In this document: positions 1-12,560 of the stretch, one piece after another
How positions within the stretch are numbered: the first letter of the stretch is position 1
Layout: each line of letters starts with the position of its first letter
Assembly: GCA_904066235.2 (NCBI GenBank)
Contig: CAJFCV020000004.1
Coordinates: 7,688,001-7,752,000, forward strand
Reading direction: 5' to 3'
Source of the DNA: Bursaphelenchus xylophilus
Lineage: Eukaryota; Nematoda; Chromadorea; Rhabditida; Aphelenchoididae
Length of the DNA stretch: 64,000 nucleotides
Made by a program: the position numbers and the translations under genes
Notes under the pieces: model-generated
What the model saw: only the letters and a program-made list of their open reading frames with translations
Databases searched by the model: none
What the model was told of the DNA's origin: nothing

Positions 1-247
1 ATGCAATATGGTACAATAAGATTTACAACACAAACTGTGCGCAATATAAACGCTCACTTTGAACTAATGACGTGGGGAACGTTAAATCTATATAGCTATA
101 AGCCAACGTAATTTCTTCCCCATCCTTGCTATAGATTGTAATCAGCTTGCTCTAAATATACGAAATGCCATTTTCCTCGGGAAAAAAACACTCAATAAGT
201 GAAGTTTGGAGTTTTCCTAATTTCCAAATATTTATGCAAATCCTTTT

Positions 248-2292
248 GTGAATCGCTTGGGCAAATTCCGAAAACAATTGTGGCTGGGGGCGCTCCTGTC
301 AACAGTTTGCATTTTATCGATGACTGCGGGTTTTTGGATTTTCTTCATACTTGCTCTGATTTTGAGGACTGGAGCTGTGGATGATGCAGATGTAGGGGAT
401 GATGTTCAGATTGAGCAGAGAACACTGATTTATGTCCAAGTGGTACGTGTTTCTAGCATTTGAACTTTTGTCATTTACATCACAAAGTAATGAATAATGG
501 GAAAGGCCCTGGAATCATCTTTTTTGGATTTTTTTTTCTCGTCTTAATGAAATAGAACAGATTTAAATCTGCAGATTTTGAACGAACTTTTGTCATGGAT
601 TTCAACAACTCTATCTTAAGCTATGCAGGGCCTATTTGGATTTTTAAATTAAAAGTTACCAAAATCCGGCGTATTTTGACGATTCTTGGCGCCTCGTCAT
701 GAGCTTAGATAGTTTGACAAGTAATTAGTAATAATACCTTTTGTGAAATTTTTGCTATGTTTGGGTCATAATTCTACCACCACATTTCCTGTTTTTCCTA
801 GCTAATTGGTCTGAAAATGTCATTTAGAATGATGGTATCAAATTCCATTCCAGGTTTTCCGTCACGGCGACCGGACTCCCCAAAAGCTCTCCGTGGATGT
901 TCCTAGTGGTGTTCCTCGAGAATGGTCAAGGCTAGGCCCTGATCAGTTGACCAGTCTCGGCCTATCGCAAGGTTATTATCTAGGAGAAGTCATCAAAAAA
1001 CGTTATGCCGGGTTTATTTCCCCTACCTTCAAAGAAGGCCAGGTTTCTGTGCGGAGCTCAGACTTTGGCCGGACAATCTCTACGGCACAAGGGGTCTTAG
1101 GAGGGATGTTCGGAGCTACTTTCAACGCCAGTGGATTCATCGAACAAGGAATCAGAATGAAGTCCAAATATAATGACAAAGTAAATTTTACAAACGTATA
1201 TGCATCGGAATTTTTATAGGAGATGTACTACCACACACCTTGTTCAAATGCGGAGAAAGAGAGGGATCGAGTTTTGCAAGAAGAAGAGGACTTTACGAAA
1301 CTCCGAGATGAATACAGCAACCTGTTGACAATTATGGCCAAGCATTCTAATTCATCTAAAGAGATCCTGGGCTTGGAAGATGTTTTTGCTGTTGCTGATT
1401 CGATCAATGTTTTGGTGAGATTTTTATACGGTCGGGATAATAATTGTACAAAAAGTTTGCAAGAGTTTGTCGTTAAATGTAGGAAATATGTTCCTGGCAA
1501 TCGAAATTCCCTATGTTCTTCTTTCAGAAACTCCACAACCTTACCGTTCCCTCATGGGTAACCCCAACCGTCTGGGATGGAATCCTCAAAATCCATGAGA
1601 GAGTTGGCTACGGACTCTTTGAAAATGACTTCCTGAAACGATTACGAGCAGGTCCTTTGGTCAACAATGTTCTCCGGCGAATGCATAATTACATTGTCGG
1701 GATTGTTGACCATCGTCAGAAAATTCGGCTTCTTTCAGGGCATGATACCACATTGACCGCGCTGCTCAGCACTTGGCAAATTCCGTTTGAGGTAAACTGC
1801 AGAATATTGTAACTGACCTGAAAACTTTTTTCTTAAGGAAGCCCCTGAGCTTTGTTCTGCGCTAGCCATTGAACTGCATTATCACCGAAATTTTGGGTAT
1901 TTCGTGAAATTTTTCCATAGAAATGAAACTAACGGGCATGTGTTTTACGAGGTAAAATCAAACCTTTGTGGTGAGACGTGCATGCTGAAGAGACTTGTAA
2001 ACGTATCGGAGAAATACATCCCTCAAAACTGGCTAAAGGAATGCGGATTCGTTGATGAGTTTGTTACAATGGTCGTGAAGCAAAGTGAACGCAAATATAT
2101 TTGTAAGAAGTGAAGTCGCCAGCGAAAATAATGTTGTGTTTAGGGATTCTCGTATTCCAAACCCTAATATTTGTACTGGTGTTAGTGGTCGCTGGACTGA
2201 GATGGTTTGGCCGGAGGATTGGCCAAAATGTCATCCATTCGTCACTAAAGAACTCGTCAATGAACGAAATGAATGTTTTGAATAAAATATAA
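248..2292 (+). CDS. Histidine acid phosphatase, membrane-anchored
   Basis: Predicted secretory-pathway (lysosomal/prostatic type) acid phosphatase that hydrolyses phosphomonoesters through a phosphohistidine. Six exons fit in phase: 248-442, 854-1180, 1220-1414, 1528-1791, 1838-2084 and 2123-2292, about 465 aa. The catalytic RHGDRTP motif opens exon 2, right after the 411-nt first intron, and the second catalytic motif GHDTT lies in exon 4, as the family requires. The N-terminus (residues about 10-38) is strongly hydrophobic, a signal anchor or long signal peptide. The last exon adds a second hydrophobic segment with a short basic tail, resembling type I lysosomal acid phosphatase. The last intron is only 38 nt, and its phase (1) joins the luminal domain to the membrane segment exactly. 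An AATAAA at 2281-2286 overlaps the last codons and may serve as poly(A) signal. Family assignment is firm; the start codon and the exact role are inferred. Confidence 0.88.
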
Positions 2293-2647
2293 AGTCACGA
2301 AAACCCTGGTTCACGTATTCTTAGTGCAAAGCAAACTGTAACTATGATGCGCAATATTTCCCAAAATTTTTTGTCCATCTATCCAATGAGTTGAAAGAGT
2401 CAAATTTTTCAAATGGCTAGCCAAAAACCTGGATTGGCTGTCATTGAAAAAAAATTTTGGCCATGTTTTCATAAATTTTGTTTTTCGTTTTTATAGGCTT
2501 TTACACAATCGAACTGGTTCTAGTCTAGCTCTAGTTTCACGGAAATGCAGAAAATTTCGCGAAAAATAATCGGCGCAAACCGCAAAATTGGAACTACGTG
2601 TTTTCCATCTTTTTCTAAACGTCACGGTCATTTGACACAAAGACGTA

Positions 2648-4207
2648 CAGTAGTTGACAGCGAATTGTCAATTTTTTTATTTCGTGTGTAACTTCACTCA
2701 GACTCAACAGAATTTGATGAGACTAAGAGCGTTTAAGAGGCTGGGAGACACGCTTCAACCTTATGAAATTGTTTTATTTCATATCGGCCACAGGCGTGGT
2801 AAAAATTTCAAAACAAATTTTTTTGGGGTACAACGAATTGTCAATTTTTACATTTTGAGGCATAAGATCTCAATAAACCAGCATATAAAGACTAGAATGG
2901 AGAGTAATCAGTTGCCAGCAATCATAGAACAGCATACAACGGGTTTCAGCCATTAGTATAATCTCCTTCGCTTTCTATAGGCCGGGCACTTGGGGGTGGA
3001 CCATGTACAATATAATGTCAGCCTGGGGGCTTCCTAGGCCGAAATTATCTTATATTCCGGTTTTTTATGGGCGGTTACATCTTACTACGCTAGGGCAAGT
3101 CAAAAAATTACACCTAACGGGTTACACTTGCGCCTTGTTACCTCGAATATGTTAATCATGGCCTTTCATACTGTTGGTCAGAGTATCAAAAATCAAAAAA
3201 TGTCGCGCATGAAGATCCTTGGAGAAACCTTCTATATTTGAAAACAAACTACACTAAAAGACAAATATTCAGTGCCTTTCAGATGTCAGTACCAGCACTC
3301 ATGGAAGAGGTATGCAGAGGGAAATATTTGGGTTTACATGAATTTTCAAGTTGGGTATGCAACACCCAGAAAAAATTATATTTTGTGAAGTCTGCAACTT
3401 CCAAGACATTTTATTAGCATATTAGAGATTTTTACAAGCATTAAAAATATTAGTTTTAACGTTTAAAAACGCAGAAGACGCGCAATAAAATGATTAATAT
3501 ACTCACCACCCTAGTGTGGCACAAGAATTAATTGGACCGTCAGAACCTCACCCGGAAATTTCAGGGCGTCGAGACAGGTAATGAAATAATTTGTAGAATG
3601 TCGTTAGTTTGGCCGTAAAGGAGGATTAAATGAACCTATGCCCCCTGTCGGCAAAAAAAATATCGATTTTTGGGCGAAACACAGAGTTTAAATGACCAAA
3701 AATAATATTATCTGACGAATTTTTGACCCGTAGCCCCTCCAAGTTGTAATCCGGTGCAAGTGTGCTAAATATATGCAATAATCTTCCATAAAAACCGGAA
3801 TATAAGATAATTTCGGCCTAGGAAGCCCCCAGGCTGACATTATATTGTACATGGTCCACCCCCAAGTGCCCGGCCTATAGAAAGCGAAGGAGATTATACT
3901 AATGGCTGAAACCCGTTGTATGCTGTTCTATGATTGCTGGCAACTGATTACTCTCCATTCTAGTCTTTATATGCTGGTTTATTGAGATCTTATGCCTCAA
4001 AATGTAAAAATTGACAATTCGTTGTCCCCCAAAAAAACTTGTTTTGAAATTTTTACCACGCCTGTGGCCGATATGAAATAAAACAATTTCATAAGGTTGA
4101 AGCGTGTCTCCCAGCCTCTTAAACGCTCTTGGTCTCATCAAATTCTGTTGAGTCTGAGTGAAGTTACACACGAAATAAAAAAATTGACAATTCGCTGTCA
4201 ACTACTG
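2648..4207. mobile_element. Fold-back (long inverted repeat) DNA transposon, TA target site
   Basis: About 420-nt arms at roughly 2648-3070 and 3786-4207 are near-perfect inverted copies separated by about 715 nt. The ends read CAGTAGTTGACAG, flanked by TA on both sides (2646-2647 and 4208-4209), the target duplication of Tc1/mariner-type elements. Each arm carries the same 100-codon open frame in mirrored orientation; because it mirrors the arms and resembles no family I recognise, I treat it as incidental. No transposase is visible in the loop, so this is probably a non-autonomous element. It lies between the acid phosphatase and the ionotropic receptor. Confidence 0.85.
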
Positions 4208-4367
4208 TATGTTGATCTAAACATAGTAGTTTCAAAATAGCAAGCAAAAAACACATTTTGTTCTCGTCCTCCAGCCACACGTTCAGTCTTTTCCAACACC
4301 CTCAGCTATCGAATGTCGGAAGTCATACCTTTCCAGTCAAAGGCTCCATGTACGATCATTCTAAAAC

Positions 4368-6074
4368 ATGGCGCAAACAACGAATAGAACGGGGCCAAGT
4401 GTCCTGAAAGTATTGATCACTTCCTACTTTCCATATTCAAGCACCGATTGTGCTCGGAATGTGTTCAAATCCGGCCCTTTCTGTTACATGCCGGGACTCA
4501 TGAACGAAGTAGGCGAAATTGACGATAACTTTTGGTGTTCTAGATCATTGGACTTCTCGCTGACATAATGGAATGCAAAATTGAGCCGGTGTTTCTCGGA
4601 AAGGTTCTAAACGAATACGACAGTTACACTGCGGTAAGAAATACAGTCGAAAGTAACGTAAGAAAGGCCGGCAGTCCTTGTAACGGGGTGTCGATTTTCT
4701 GACAAAAATTTTCGGTGATCTTTAAAGGAACAGAACGCCCCATTCTTGCAATGTGACTGATTTTAGTCTCCTTTACATATTTTCTTATATTGAGTAACGC
4801 CATCAATTTCAGGCAGTCGGTCAGTATGGGAATGAAATAAAGGAGATGATAAACAATGGTACAGTCGACACGGCGGCTATATCCGTCGAATACACAAAGC
4901 AAAGAGCGAGGGATTACTTGTTAAGTGACCCTGTCTATTATGTAAGCCCCTTGCTTACACCTTGGCAATGCTGCATTATTTAAGATAAACCCTCGGTTCC
5001 TCGTAAAAAAAGAAGACTTTGGGCTTGGCTGGTGGAATATGTTCAAGGTCTATGACAAGAACACTTGGGCTATAATGCTCGCTTTCCTGACGATACAATG
5101 CGTTGTCTGCGGAGTGATTCAAAGTGTCCAGAACAGGTTTGTCCCGCAGAAAGAGCGGATCTGCGATGTGAGTCGGGGGTTCTAAGTGAACTCTGTCCTG
5201 CCTAACTGTTAGAAACTATGCTTTGTTTTTTAGAAAGTGTGGGGCACGTTGAGAATTCAGTTGCTCCAAGGGCACAATCTCAAATTTCGTTTTTTCTCCG
5301 GAAACCTTACCGTTCTGGTATTTGCACTCTTCCAATGTGCTCTTATTATTGGAGTTTTTACCTCGTATTTCCTCTCAATTATGGTCCGTATTGACAAAAT
5401 GTCAGAGACCGATTCTCAACAACGAATCGAAAACTATGTAAAACATGAGCACAAAAAGTTGATCGCAACGGCCAGAAACTCATGGCTTCAAGAAAAACTG
5501 GACTCAGCGATCGATACGATGTTCCCTAATCTGGCGGGGAAGGACAGAATACTGCAGTTGTATGAAAGTGACAAGAGTAAGCACCAAAAATTGATCACAT
5601 ACAATAGAGCTGGGTCTTACTTCCGTTTCAGAAGCCGTTGATGCTGTAGCAAGAGACGACGGAATTTTATTCTCACAAGACGATGAGCTCTCTTATTTCC
5701 TAGCCAGCAAAGATTGTGGCATAGAGAAGATATATGTTCCGATCGATCTGACGTCTTCTCGTTTGTTGTTCCGGAAGGGTTATCCGTATATCCATAAGGT
5801 CAACCAGGCCTTGCAAATCGCGAAGACAAAGATTGTAGAAATCCACAAAACATATTCGGTAGACCGGACGATAATCACGCAATGCAGTCATTTCAAGATC
5901 GGCGATCCGTTGCGTAAGAGAAGTCGCTAATTTTACGATAACCCCAAAATTTCAGGGCTCATGTCGTATTTTGGTGTGCTGATCATATGCGCCGTTGGGA
6001 TGGCGATTAGTGCTGTTGTCTTTCTGGCAGAGTTACTGGTATTTAATTTTTATCGAATAAAGAAGAAGTTTTAA
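4368..6074 (+). CDS. Ionotropic glutamate receptor-like ligand-gated channel
   Basis: Seven exons in consistent phase: 4368-4508, 4544-4633, 4813-4941, 4985-5167, 5234-5576, 5632-5913 and 5956-6074, about 428 aa. The order fits the iGluR core: S1 ligand-binding half (exons 1-3); a segment with GWWNMFKVYDKNTWAIML leading into M1 (exon 4); a pore/M3 region with two hydrophobic stretches (exon 5); the S2 half (end of exon 5 and exon 6); and a final membrane helix M4 followed by a short basic tail (exon 7). The large amino-terminal domain of classical iGluRs is absent, as in insect IRs and a group of short nematode Lig_chan proteins. No signal peptide is visible at the chosen ATG, so a further 5' exon in 4210-4367 is possible. 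The S2 part was checked only by pattern, and no ligand can be predicted. Confidence 0.8.
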
Positions 6075-6420
6075 TAACTATAAATTATTTACAAAACTTC
6101 AGGATTTTGTAGAAGTAAAGTAGACGATTTGAGGCACTTTTGTTAAACAGTTTTTGAAAGAAGTAAAACCTCCGGCTCCAAGATCTTTCCTTAACAGATT
6201 CCTGTTGCTGATAACTCAAAAGAAATCTCAAGAAAATGTCTTCAAGTATTGAAAGAACCCGTCAACAAAGGTACGACAAGAAAATTTCCTCTCGAGTTTC
6301 TCTCTTTTGTCAAACAAAATTTTCAAGTCTCAAACTACGTTTCAAATCGATATTCGGCCAACCAGAAAAGTTTAAAACATGGAAAAGATGTTTCACTGAT
6401 AAGGAGTTCACGATTTTGCG

Positions 6421-8187
6421 ATGGTTGTGAAAAGATATGAACCCGTGGAACCTGTGGACAATGATTTCCGTATTTTGGGAGATGAGTTGAAATTCAAGAC
6501 CTCCGGGAAGGTGGCCAAGAACAGGTTCTTGAAGGTAAATGAAGATTTTGATTATGAGCCCGTTTTACATGTGTGTTCGACTAAATATTTTTTAATTTTC
6601 AACCTCTTAAGTCCGCCCTGTCCGAATCCTTAGCGACATGGGATGCGGGCGATCTTACTGCCAGTGGAATCCCCACAGAACGCCTGATCAACATGTATGA
6701 CAAGTGGGGCCACGGAGATTTTGGCGTTGTTATGACTGGAAATCTTCAAGTTAACCCCACTCACTTGGAAAGTGCCGGAAATATGTTCATCTGCAAGGAA
6801 AGTTGGACTGAAGAAAAGACAAGGAAATTTCGGTAGGGCTATGTCGAGTATATGTTTTAACCAAAAAGAAAGCCGGGTTGTGAATGAAAATTGAGTGCTC
6901 CAACTAATGGAACTTTGACTGTCGGCATATATTCAAATTTTTTTAGCCACCTTGCCAATGTCATCAAGCATGACAAAACCCTGGCTATTGCTCAAATCAG
7001 TCATGCTGGACGCCAGACGCCGATAACCCTCAACAAACATCCATTCTCTGCGTCAGATGTTCACCTAAAATTCAAAGCTCACAATTACGTTGATAATTTG
7101 AGTATTGTGACCGAATATGCCAAGCCAACCCCATACTCACTCGAACAGATTCAAAGCGAAGTCATTCATCGCTTTGTTTTTACTGCTGAAAAACTTTATG
7201 AATGTGGATTTGATGGAGTTCAGCTGCATGGAGCTCATGGGTACTTGTTGGCTCAATTCTTGGCACCGGATACAAATTTGAGAACCGATAAATACGGCGG
7301 TAGTGGGGAGAAAAGAGCGCAGATTTTAGTTGACATTTATAATGCTATACGGTAATGGTGATAAAAGTTATGACAGTCGTGAAATTGTCACAGTAATGAA
7401 TATTTCGTAAATTTCAGGCTAAAAATCCCAGCAAGCACTGGATTCATTGTTGGAGTCAAAATGAATTCTGTTGAATTCCAAGCAAATGGCCTTGGCGTGG
7501 AAGATGCAATCACAACTGCAAAGATTCTAGATGTAAGTTGAAGCATTGTACAAGATGAGATTTTTTGCAAATTTGTTTAGAATATTGGCATGGATTTTAT
7601 CGAATTCTCCGGTGGGAATTACGAAGATTTTGTTTGGACAATCAACGACCCAACATTGAAGAAGGAGTCAACATTGAAACGAGAGGCGTTTTTCGTTCAG
7701 TTTGTCAAGGCGATCAAACCACATATAAAGCAGGCAATAGTCTACATAACTGGAGGATTTCGAACATCGTCTGCCATGGTTCAGACTGTGAAATCAGGAG
7801 TGGCCGAGGGAATTGGTTTGGGAAGACCTGCCGCTGCTGAGCCAGGTAAGTCCAAGATTGCTTTTTTTGGCTATGCCTATCTTCCAAGATCTCCCTCTCA
7901 AGCTCATAAGCGGTAATGTCACCGGTGCTGAGTTCTCACCATATCAAGTTGGAGAAAATTTTTTCATTTGCATGACTCAAATGGTTCAAGCGGGAGAACG
8001 GGCGTTTAGTGAGTGCAATGGTGATGTTTGTCGCGATATCATGGACCACAGCAACGAAGAAGAGATGAATTACTTTTTCCCTGAGCTTTGGAAATTCTAC
8101 AAGGATCGAATGCACGCGTTTCTAAATGGAATCCCCGTGAAAGGATGCTGTCTTTACAAGCCAAAGTTTGGAAATAATGAGGGATAA
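6421..8187 (+). CDS. NADH:flavin oxidoreductase (old yellow enzyme family)
   Basis: Predicted FMN-dependent TIM-barrel oxidoreductase that uses NAD(P)H to reduce activated alkenes or related substrates. Six exons fit in phase: 6421-6534, 6612-6832, 6947-7351, 7418-7532, 7581-7845 and 7889-8187, about 472 aa. Family signatures are clear: AKNRFLKSALSE near the N-terminus, AQISHAGRQTP, and the substrate/FMN loop GAHGYLLAQFLAP followed by the NLRTDKYGG sequence. A GGFRT near the C-terminal FMN-phosphate site precedes a GLGRPAAAEP stretch. It is a stand-alone OYE-like domain and lacks the FeS/FAD extensions of bacterial 2,4-dienoyl-CoA reductases. A possible poly(A) signal AATAAA lies at 8281-8286, and the next gene converges from the other strand only about 190 nt away. 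The physiological substrate is unknown. Confidence 0.9.
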
Positions 8188-8280
8188 GGATGGAACGGAT
8201 AATTTTGCTATGCAAAGCTCTTCGAACTTATGCTCGTCTTCTCATTGTGTTATACAATATTTTTGACCTAATCATGAATA

Positions 8281-8286
8281 AATAAA
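8281..8286 (+). promoter_or_regulatory. Poly(A) signal of the flavin oxidoreductase gene
   Basis: AATAAA about 95 nt after the stop codon, in a tight convergent intergenic space before the minus-strand chemoreceptor that ends at 8375. Confidence 0.5.
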
Positions 8287-8374
8287 GCACAAGCAAAAAA
8301 ATTTTGTGCAAATGTCTTTAATCGTTTATTTCATTAAAAAAAATCGCCTATTATAACAAATGTAAGAGGTACTC

Positions 8375-9715
8375 TTATTTCCAAGACTTCCTCAAATGGC
8401 CAAAATGCAGTTCTGTGTCCGCTACTCTCTCAGGTTTCACTAAATCTGTCCCTTTCCTTTTCAGGAAAGGAAGATCATTCAGAATCACTTTCTGCAGCTG
8501 TGGGAACGATCTAATCATGTAAAGCATTGCCGTAAAATTATACAGACACAATGAAATGTAGACGAACTTGAAAATAAATCAACCTTGTAAGTCGTTTCTT
8601 AACTTACAACATACACAAAGACGATTTCCGGATCGTCTTCAACGCGACCTTCAACGAACTTCAAATAAGCTACAGCGGAATTACTAACCCCACAGGTAAT
8701 AAGAAGGATGACAAACGCGGTCACAAGGCTCTTTGCGTAATTCAGCATCATCTGCGTCTGACGGACTTCAAACCGCTCGCTCAGTGTGCAAAACTCAGCG
8801 CAACGGCGAAGGAGTTGACAATGAATGTGATAGAAAATCTAAAGGTACCGTCATAACACGCAACTACAAGATTTCCTGTTTTCCTGTAATTTGGAGAGTA
8901 CAATTCTGCGATTGTATTACATAATTAAAACTGGCAAAAAAGACAAATTTTTTTATTGACCTACGTAAATGGCAGCCACAGTCGACAAAGCGGACAACGC
9001 GTAGTTTACCGAATACCCATAGTAATCCCGATCAAACATAACAACCTTTCGCAATCTGGCATCAATCGGGAGATCTGAGTAACTCTGCCAAAGAAACCTC
9101 GTCTTGGCATAAAAACACACTGTGGAGAATACGAACTAAACAGAAAAAACTAATTTATAAATCAAATCGTTATTTTTAATTAATACATAATTCTTAATGG
9201 CTTACATAAACACCCAGTATTTTGAAAGCCACGGAACAGTTCCTTTTTTCATATGTCGTCCGTTGATTAAACGCGATTAATCGTTCAATGGCGATGAGTA
9301 AATATTTACTCTCGATCAGAAACAAGGCAAAATGAAGTGCTCCATGTACTCCATACGTTACCATTGCTGAATAGTAGTTCCCGTCCTTGAAGGAATAAAA
9401 AGTTTCCGGTAAAAAGTACTGTAAAGGATGGACTAGAGCGATCAGCGATGTGAGAATTGTTTGGACAGTCTAAAACTCAAGAAAAACTGTAAAACGATAA
9501 CGCATTTTAAAGAAATGGATAATCTAACCGTGTAATCAGCAAACTAAACTCACAATTATAATCCGAAAATTAACGCTAAACGTTGACAGTTGACTTATTC
9601 GAATCGTAAAATAAATATTCAGCATTAACGTGGGCACCATTACGAACACTTCCAGCCATGACTCGTAGTAAAGCCAATCTCCAATAAGCGGCCTCAAAAC
9701 GGCCGTGAAATTCAT
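8375..9715 (-). CDS. Nematode-type 7TM chemoreceptor (copy 1)
   Basis: Five minus-strand exons reconstructed from splice sites: 9554-9715, 9206-9469, 8965-9135, 8608-8838 and 8375-8566, giving 54+88+57+77+63 codons, 339 aa. The protein starts MNFTAVLRPLIGDWLYYE, has repeated hydrophobic segments consistent with seven helices, a LLIAIERLIAF motif after the third helix and a conserved C-terminus ELHFGHLRKSWK. Exon sizes 264 and 171 nt are identical in all four family members here. The helix-3 IER motif and the aromatic-rich C-terminus resemble the nematode Sra superfamily (Sra, Srab, Srb, Sre); the exact class is not certain. It is the most diverged of the three minus-strand copies. The likely role is chemosensory signalling, inferred from family only. 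Confidence 0.8.
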
Positions 9716-9724
9716 TAAAAAGCA

Positions 9725-12560
9725 CCGAAAACAGCAGTTTCTGTCCTTGTTAAAGTTCGTGGCAAATTATTTAATGGCCCAGGTATGAATCGTTGATAAG
9801 CCTTGGCCAAGTTCAAGCAATATTTAAGAGGTTTCTATATACTTCAAATAACCCGTAGTCTATCAATTTCCGTGTTATGGAATACTGTAATACGATTGTA
9901 AAAACAACCGGCACGCAAAGCTTTTTACAATCTCCCGTCTGTTCCAACATTTTGTGAAGCTATGAGACACACATCCAAAACAGTGTCTCACTTATTCCAC
10001 ATGGCAGAGAATTGTTTGAAATACAATTCGGTTTGATTTTTGTCCGTTGTCGGCAATGGAGCGGCTTCAACATACTTCCGGCGGAGTATTCGGAAGTCGC
10101 GTTGAACTATTCGTTGGAATTGAGGGAACTCGTGGACCAAGTAGTAGGTACAGATCAAATTGTAGACAGAAAAGCTTGTGTAGACGAGCTGAAAGAAAGT
10201 AAATTGTATTGGTTACAACGAGAAGCGGTAACACGAGTTAGGAGGTCACCCTTGTCACCGCCTCTCTTTCTCACGCCCTTTCCACTGAAGAACTTTTACA
10301 TCTCACTGATTTAAAAACACACTTACACTACTCGTGCATCTCATTTCATAGCTGTAATCTGTCACTTTCTTAATCTCATGGAAGTACCAATGAAGAAACG
10401 CCACGACGCCGCAGACCAACAGAGTTCCCACAAAAACTGATATCAATCTTTTCATGTAGTCCAACGTCATCCTTATCCTCCGAACTTCATACATCGCGCT
10501 GAGACTTTCAAATGCCGTGTTTTTATTCATCATTTTATGGAGTTTGTAGAATTTCTAAACATCATACACTCTGTTTCAAAATTTATAGACACGCTTATAA
10601 AATCTGGAATTGAGGTGTCGGGGTTCAGTTTACGGATAGGAAACCGTTATAGATTGAAGGAGGGGGTTTGAAAACCTACACCAAGAAATTATATTTTTTT
10701 CATTTCATTTTTAAATGCCGTGTATTTATTTATTGCATATGTTATGAAGGTTGCAGAATTCCTAAGCATCTACCGCAAAGTTTGAATTAAAATTGCTTAC
10801 ATAAACACTGTATGGAATGGCAAGCCAAGCGCAGAAGTAAGAAGAGCCCGCCCAGTTGTAATCGTACTCAAGAATCAGCGCTTTTTGGAGCCGATTATCG
10901 ATCTCAAGTTGAGGATTTGTGCGGTAGATGATGATGCATTTGATCAGGGTCAAAAGAGCGATAACGTAGAACTGAAATTACACTAGAATAAGAAATGAAG
11001 TACCAGGAGCCTCGTGGAATATAGCGGGAAACATATGTACTTTAAACCTACAGTGTATACATTATATATTCATTTAGCCTTATCCTTTTTGCATATCGTT
11101 TTATATCACAAGATACAAAGGCGTGCTTTTGACATATTTATATACATACGCAGGTACACATGTAACCTACAGTCCTCCACAGATACTTCCGTGCCACTTC
11201 TCCGCCTCTTATCTCGTAACGTCGCCGGTCCTCGAAAGCAATTGTCCTCTCTATGGCGATCAACATGTATTTAGCGCCGAATGTAAATCCTGCCAACTGA
11301 CTTATAAACACGAAGAGGTAAAAAATCAAAGCACCGAAATATTGACGCCGCTCGACGCTGTACCAACTCTCGTCGATAATCTGCGAAGTGACATGAACAA
11401 GCGAAACAAATGCACATAAAGTGGCTTCGACCATCTGGAAATGCCATGACTTCTAGTTTTGATCAAACAAGATAGTTTTACACAGTTTTTAAGTTGTATA
11501 ATGGTTCAATGACTAAAAACGGGCAGGTCGGTCGATGTGAAATTTCGCGAAAAGGTTCCCTTCCCTGGCCAGAAAAGAATCAAGGCTAAAAAAGAACGAA
11601 AGCCGTTTGTTTTTGATCAGGCCCGCCGCTTTACATAAAACAGGAGAGCCTAAAGGGCCGATTTAAAGATGTGGCTTTGCAAAAGTTCAATTTATCCCAT
11701 GTTTTAGCCAAATCTGTAAATCAAATATCTAAATAATAAAGCTCACCAAAATTAGCCGCAAGTTAATATTGAGAGTTGACAAATTAATTGTTCTGGCAAC
11801 AAAATAAGCCGAGCAAATCGTGTTCACAAACGCCACAGTCATCTCGATTCCGTTCAGAACACGGAAAACTTGGGCAGCGGTTAAATTGAAACTCATGTTA
11901 TGGCAAAGCACTGAAAGGATTGCTGAGAAGTGTGCAATAAGTGGGACCAACCCTGACTACAAAACATTGTCCGCCGAGCATTGTTTATCCAGTACAAGAA
12001 CACGGCTGTGTTACGTACATTTTAGGTGAATCGTTATGTATTATAATATTTCATTTCATTTTTTAGAAGATTCATGGCAATTCAAACTTTTTTCGGCCAC
12101 GAGGCTTAACCACGACTTCCGGCCATATCGAACTTTTTGGTCTTGCAATATACAGAGCCCAAGGCTGGATAAACCCTGTTCTAAGCTGTGCGGTAGAAAG
12201 AATTATTCGCACCTCACAAAATTTTACTTTATTGTGGGCATTGTACAATGCAGAACAAAAAAATCGAGCCTCACGACTCTTGCGGGCAACCACTTTGCAG
12301 GCAGTCGACATCTACCTATTAGAATTACGATTTCTCTACCTGTACATGGAATGATAGAATTTGCATTGGCAATTCCCTGGTACAGATAGGTCCACGAATC
12401 TATTGAATTCATCCGCCGATTTCACATTTGTCAGTGCTATCTTGGAAAATGGTTTCTGACCCTTTAAGAATGCCTGGTTTTCCTTATGGTAATCATTCAA
12501 GCCACCTATACAATTGAAAATTTAATTCGCAACATAATAACCAAATCATAAAAATAGATA
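9725..12560. repeat. Tandem duplication unit A (contains chemoreceptor copy 2)
   Basis: This block matches 12560-15000 along its length, including non-coding flank. The sequence around 9735-9990, downstream of the receptor stop, is closely similar to 12570-12840, for example the stretch with GTTATGGAATACTGTAATAC at about 9873 and 12725. It therefore looks like a whole-gene tandem duplication of about 2.8 kb. The stretch 12030-12560 has no gene I can support. Confidence 0.7.
9988..11896 (-). CDS. Nematode-type 7TM chemoreceptor (copy 2)
   Basis: Five exons: 11747-11896, 11171-11434, 10801-10971, 10327-10554 and 9988-10188, giving 50+88+57+76+66 codons, 337 aa. It has the helix-3 end motif KYMLIAIERTIAFEDRRRYE, a loop rich in basic residues in exon 4 (MYEVRRIRMTLDYMKR) and the family C-terminus ELYFKQFSAMWNK. 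It is much closer to copy 3 than to copy 1, so copies 2 and 3 are recent duplicates. An in-frame upstream ATG at 11950 would add 18 residues; I chose 11896 because copy 3 starts at the equivalent place. No frame break is visible, so the copy appears functional. Confidence 0.82.

Noticed and set aside
2654..2956. 100-codon open frame in the left arm of the 2.6-kb element, repeated mirrored at 3899-4201
   Set aside because: It exists in both arms because the arms are inverted copies; no domain, splice or start context supports a gene.
12036..12389. 117-codon plus-strand frame and a 79-codon minus-strand frame between chemoreceptor copies 2 and 3
   Set aside because: No match to the receptor family or any other family, and no splice or start context.
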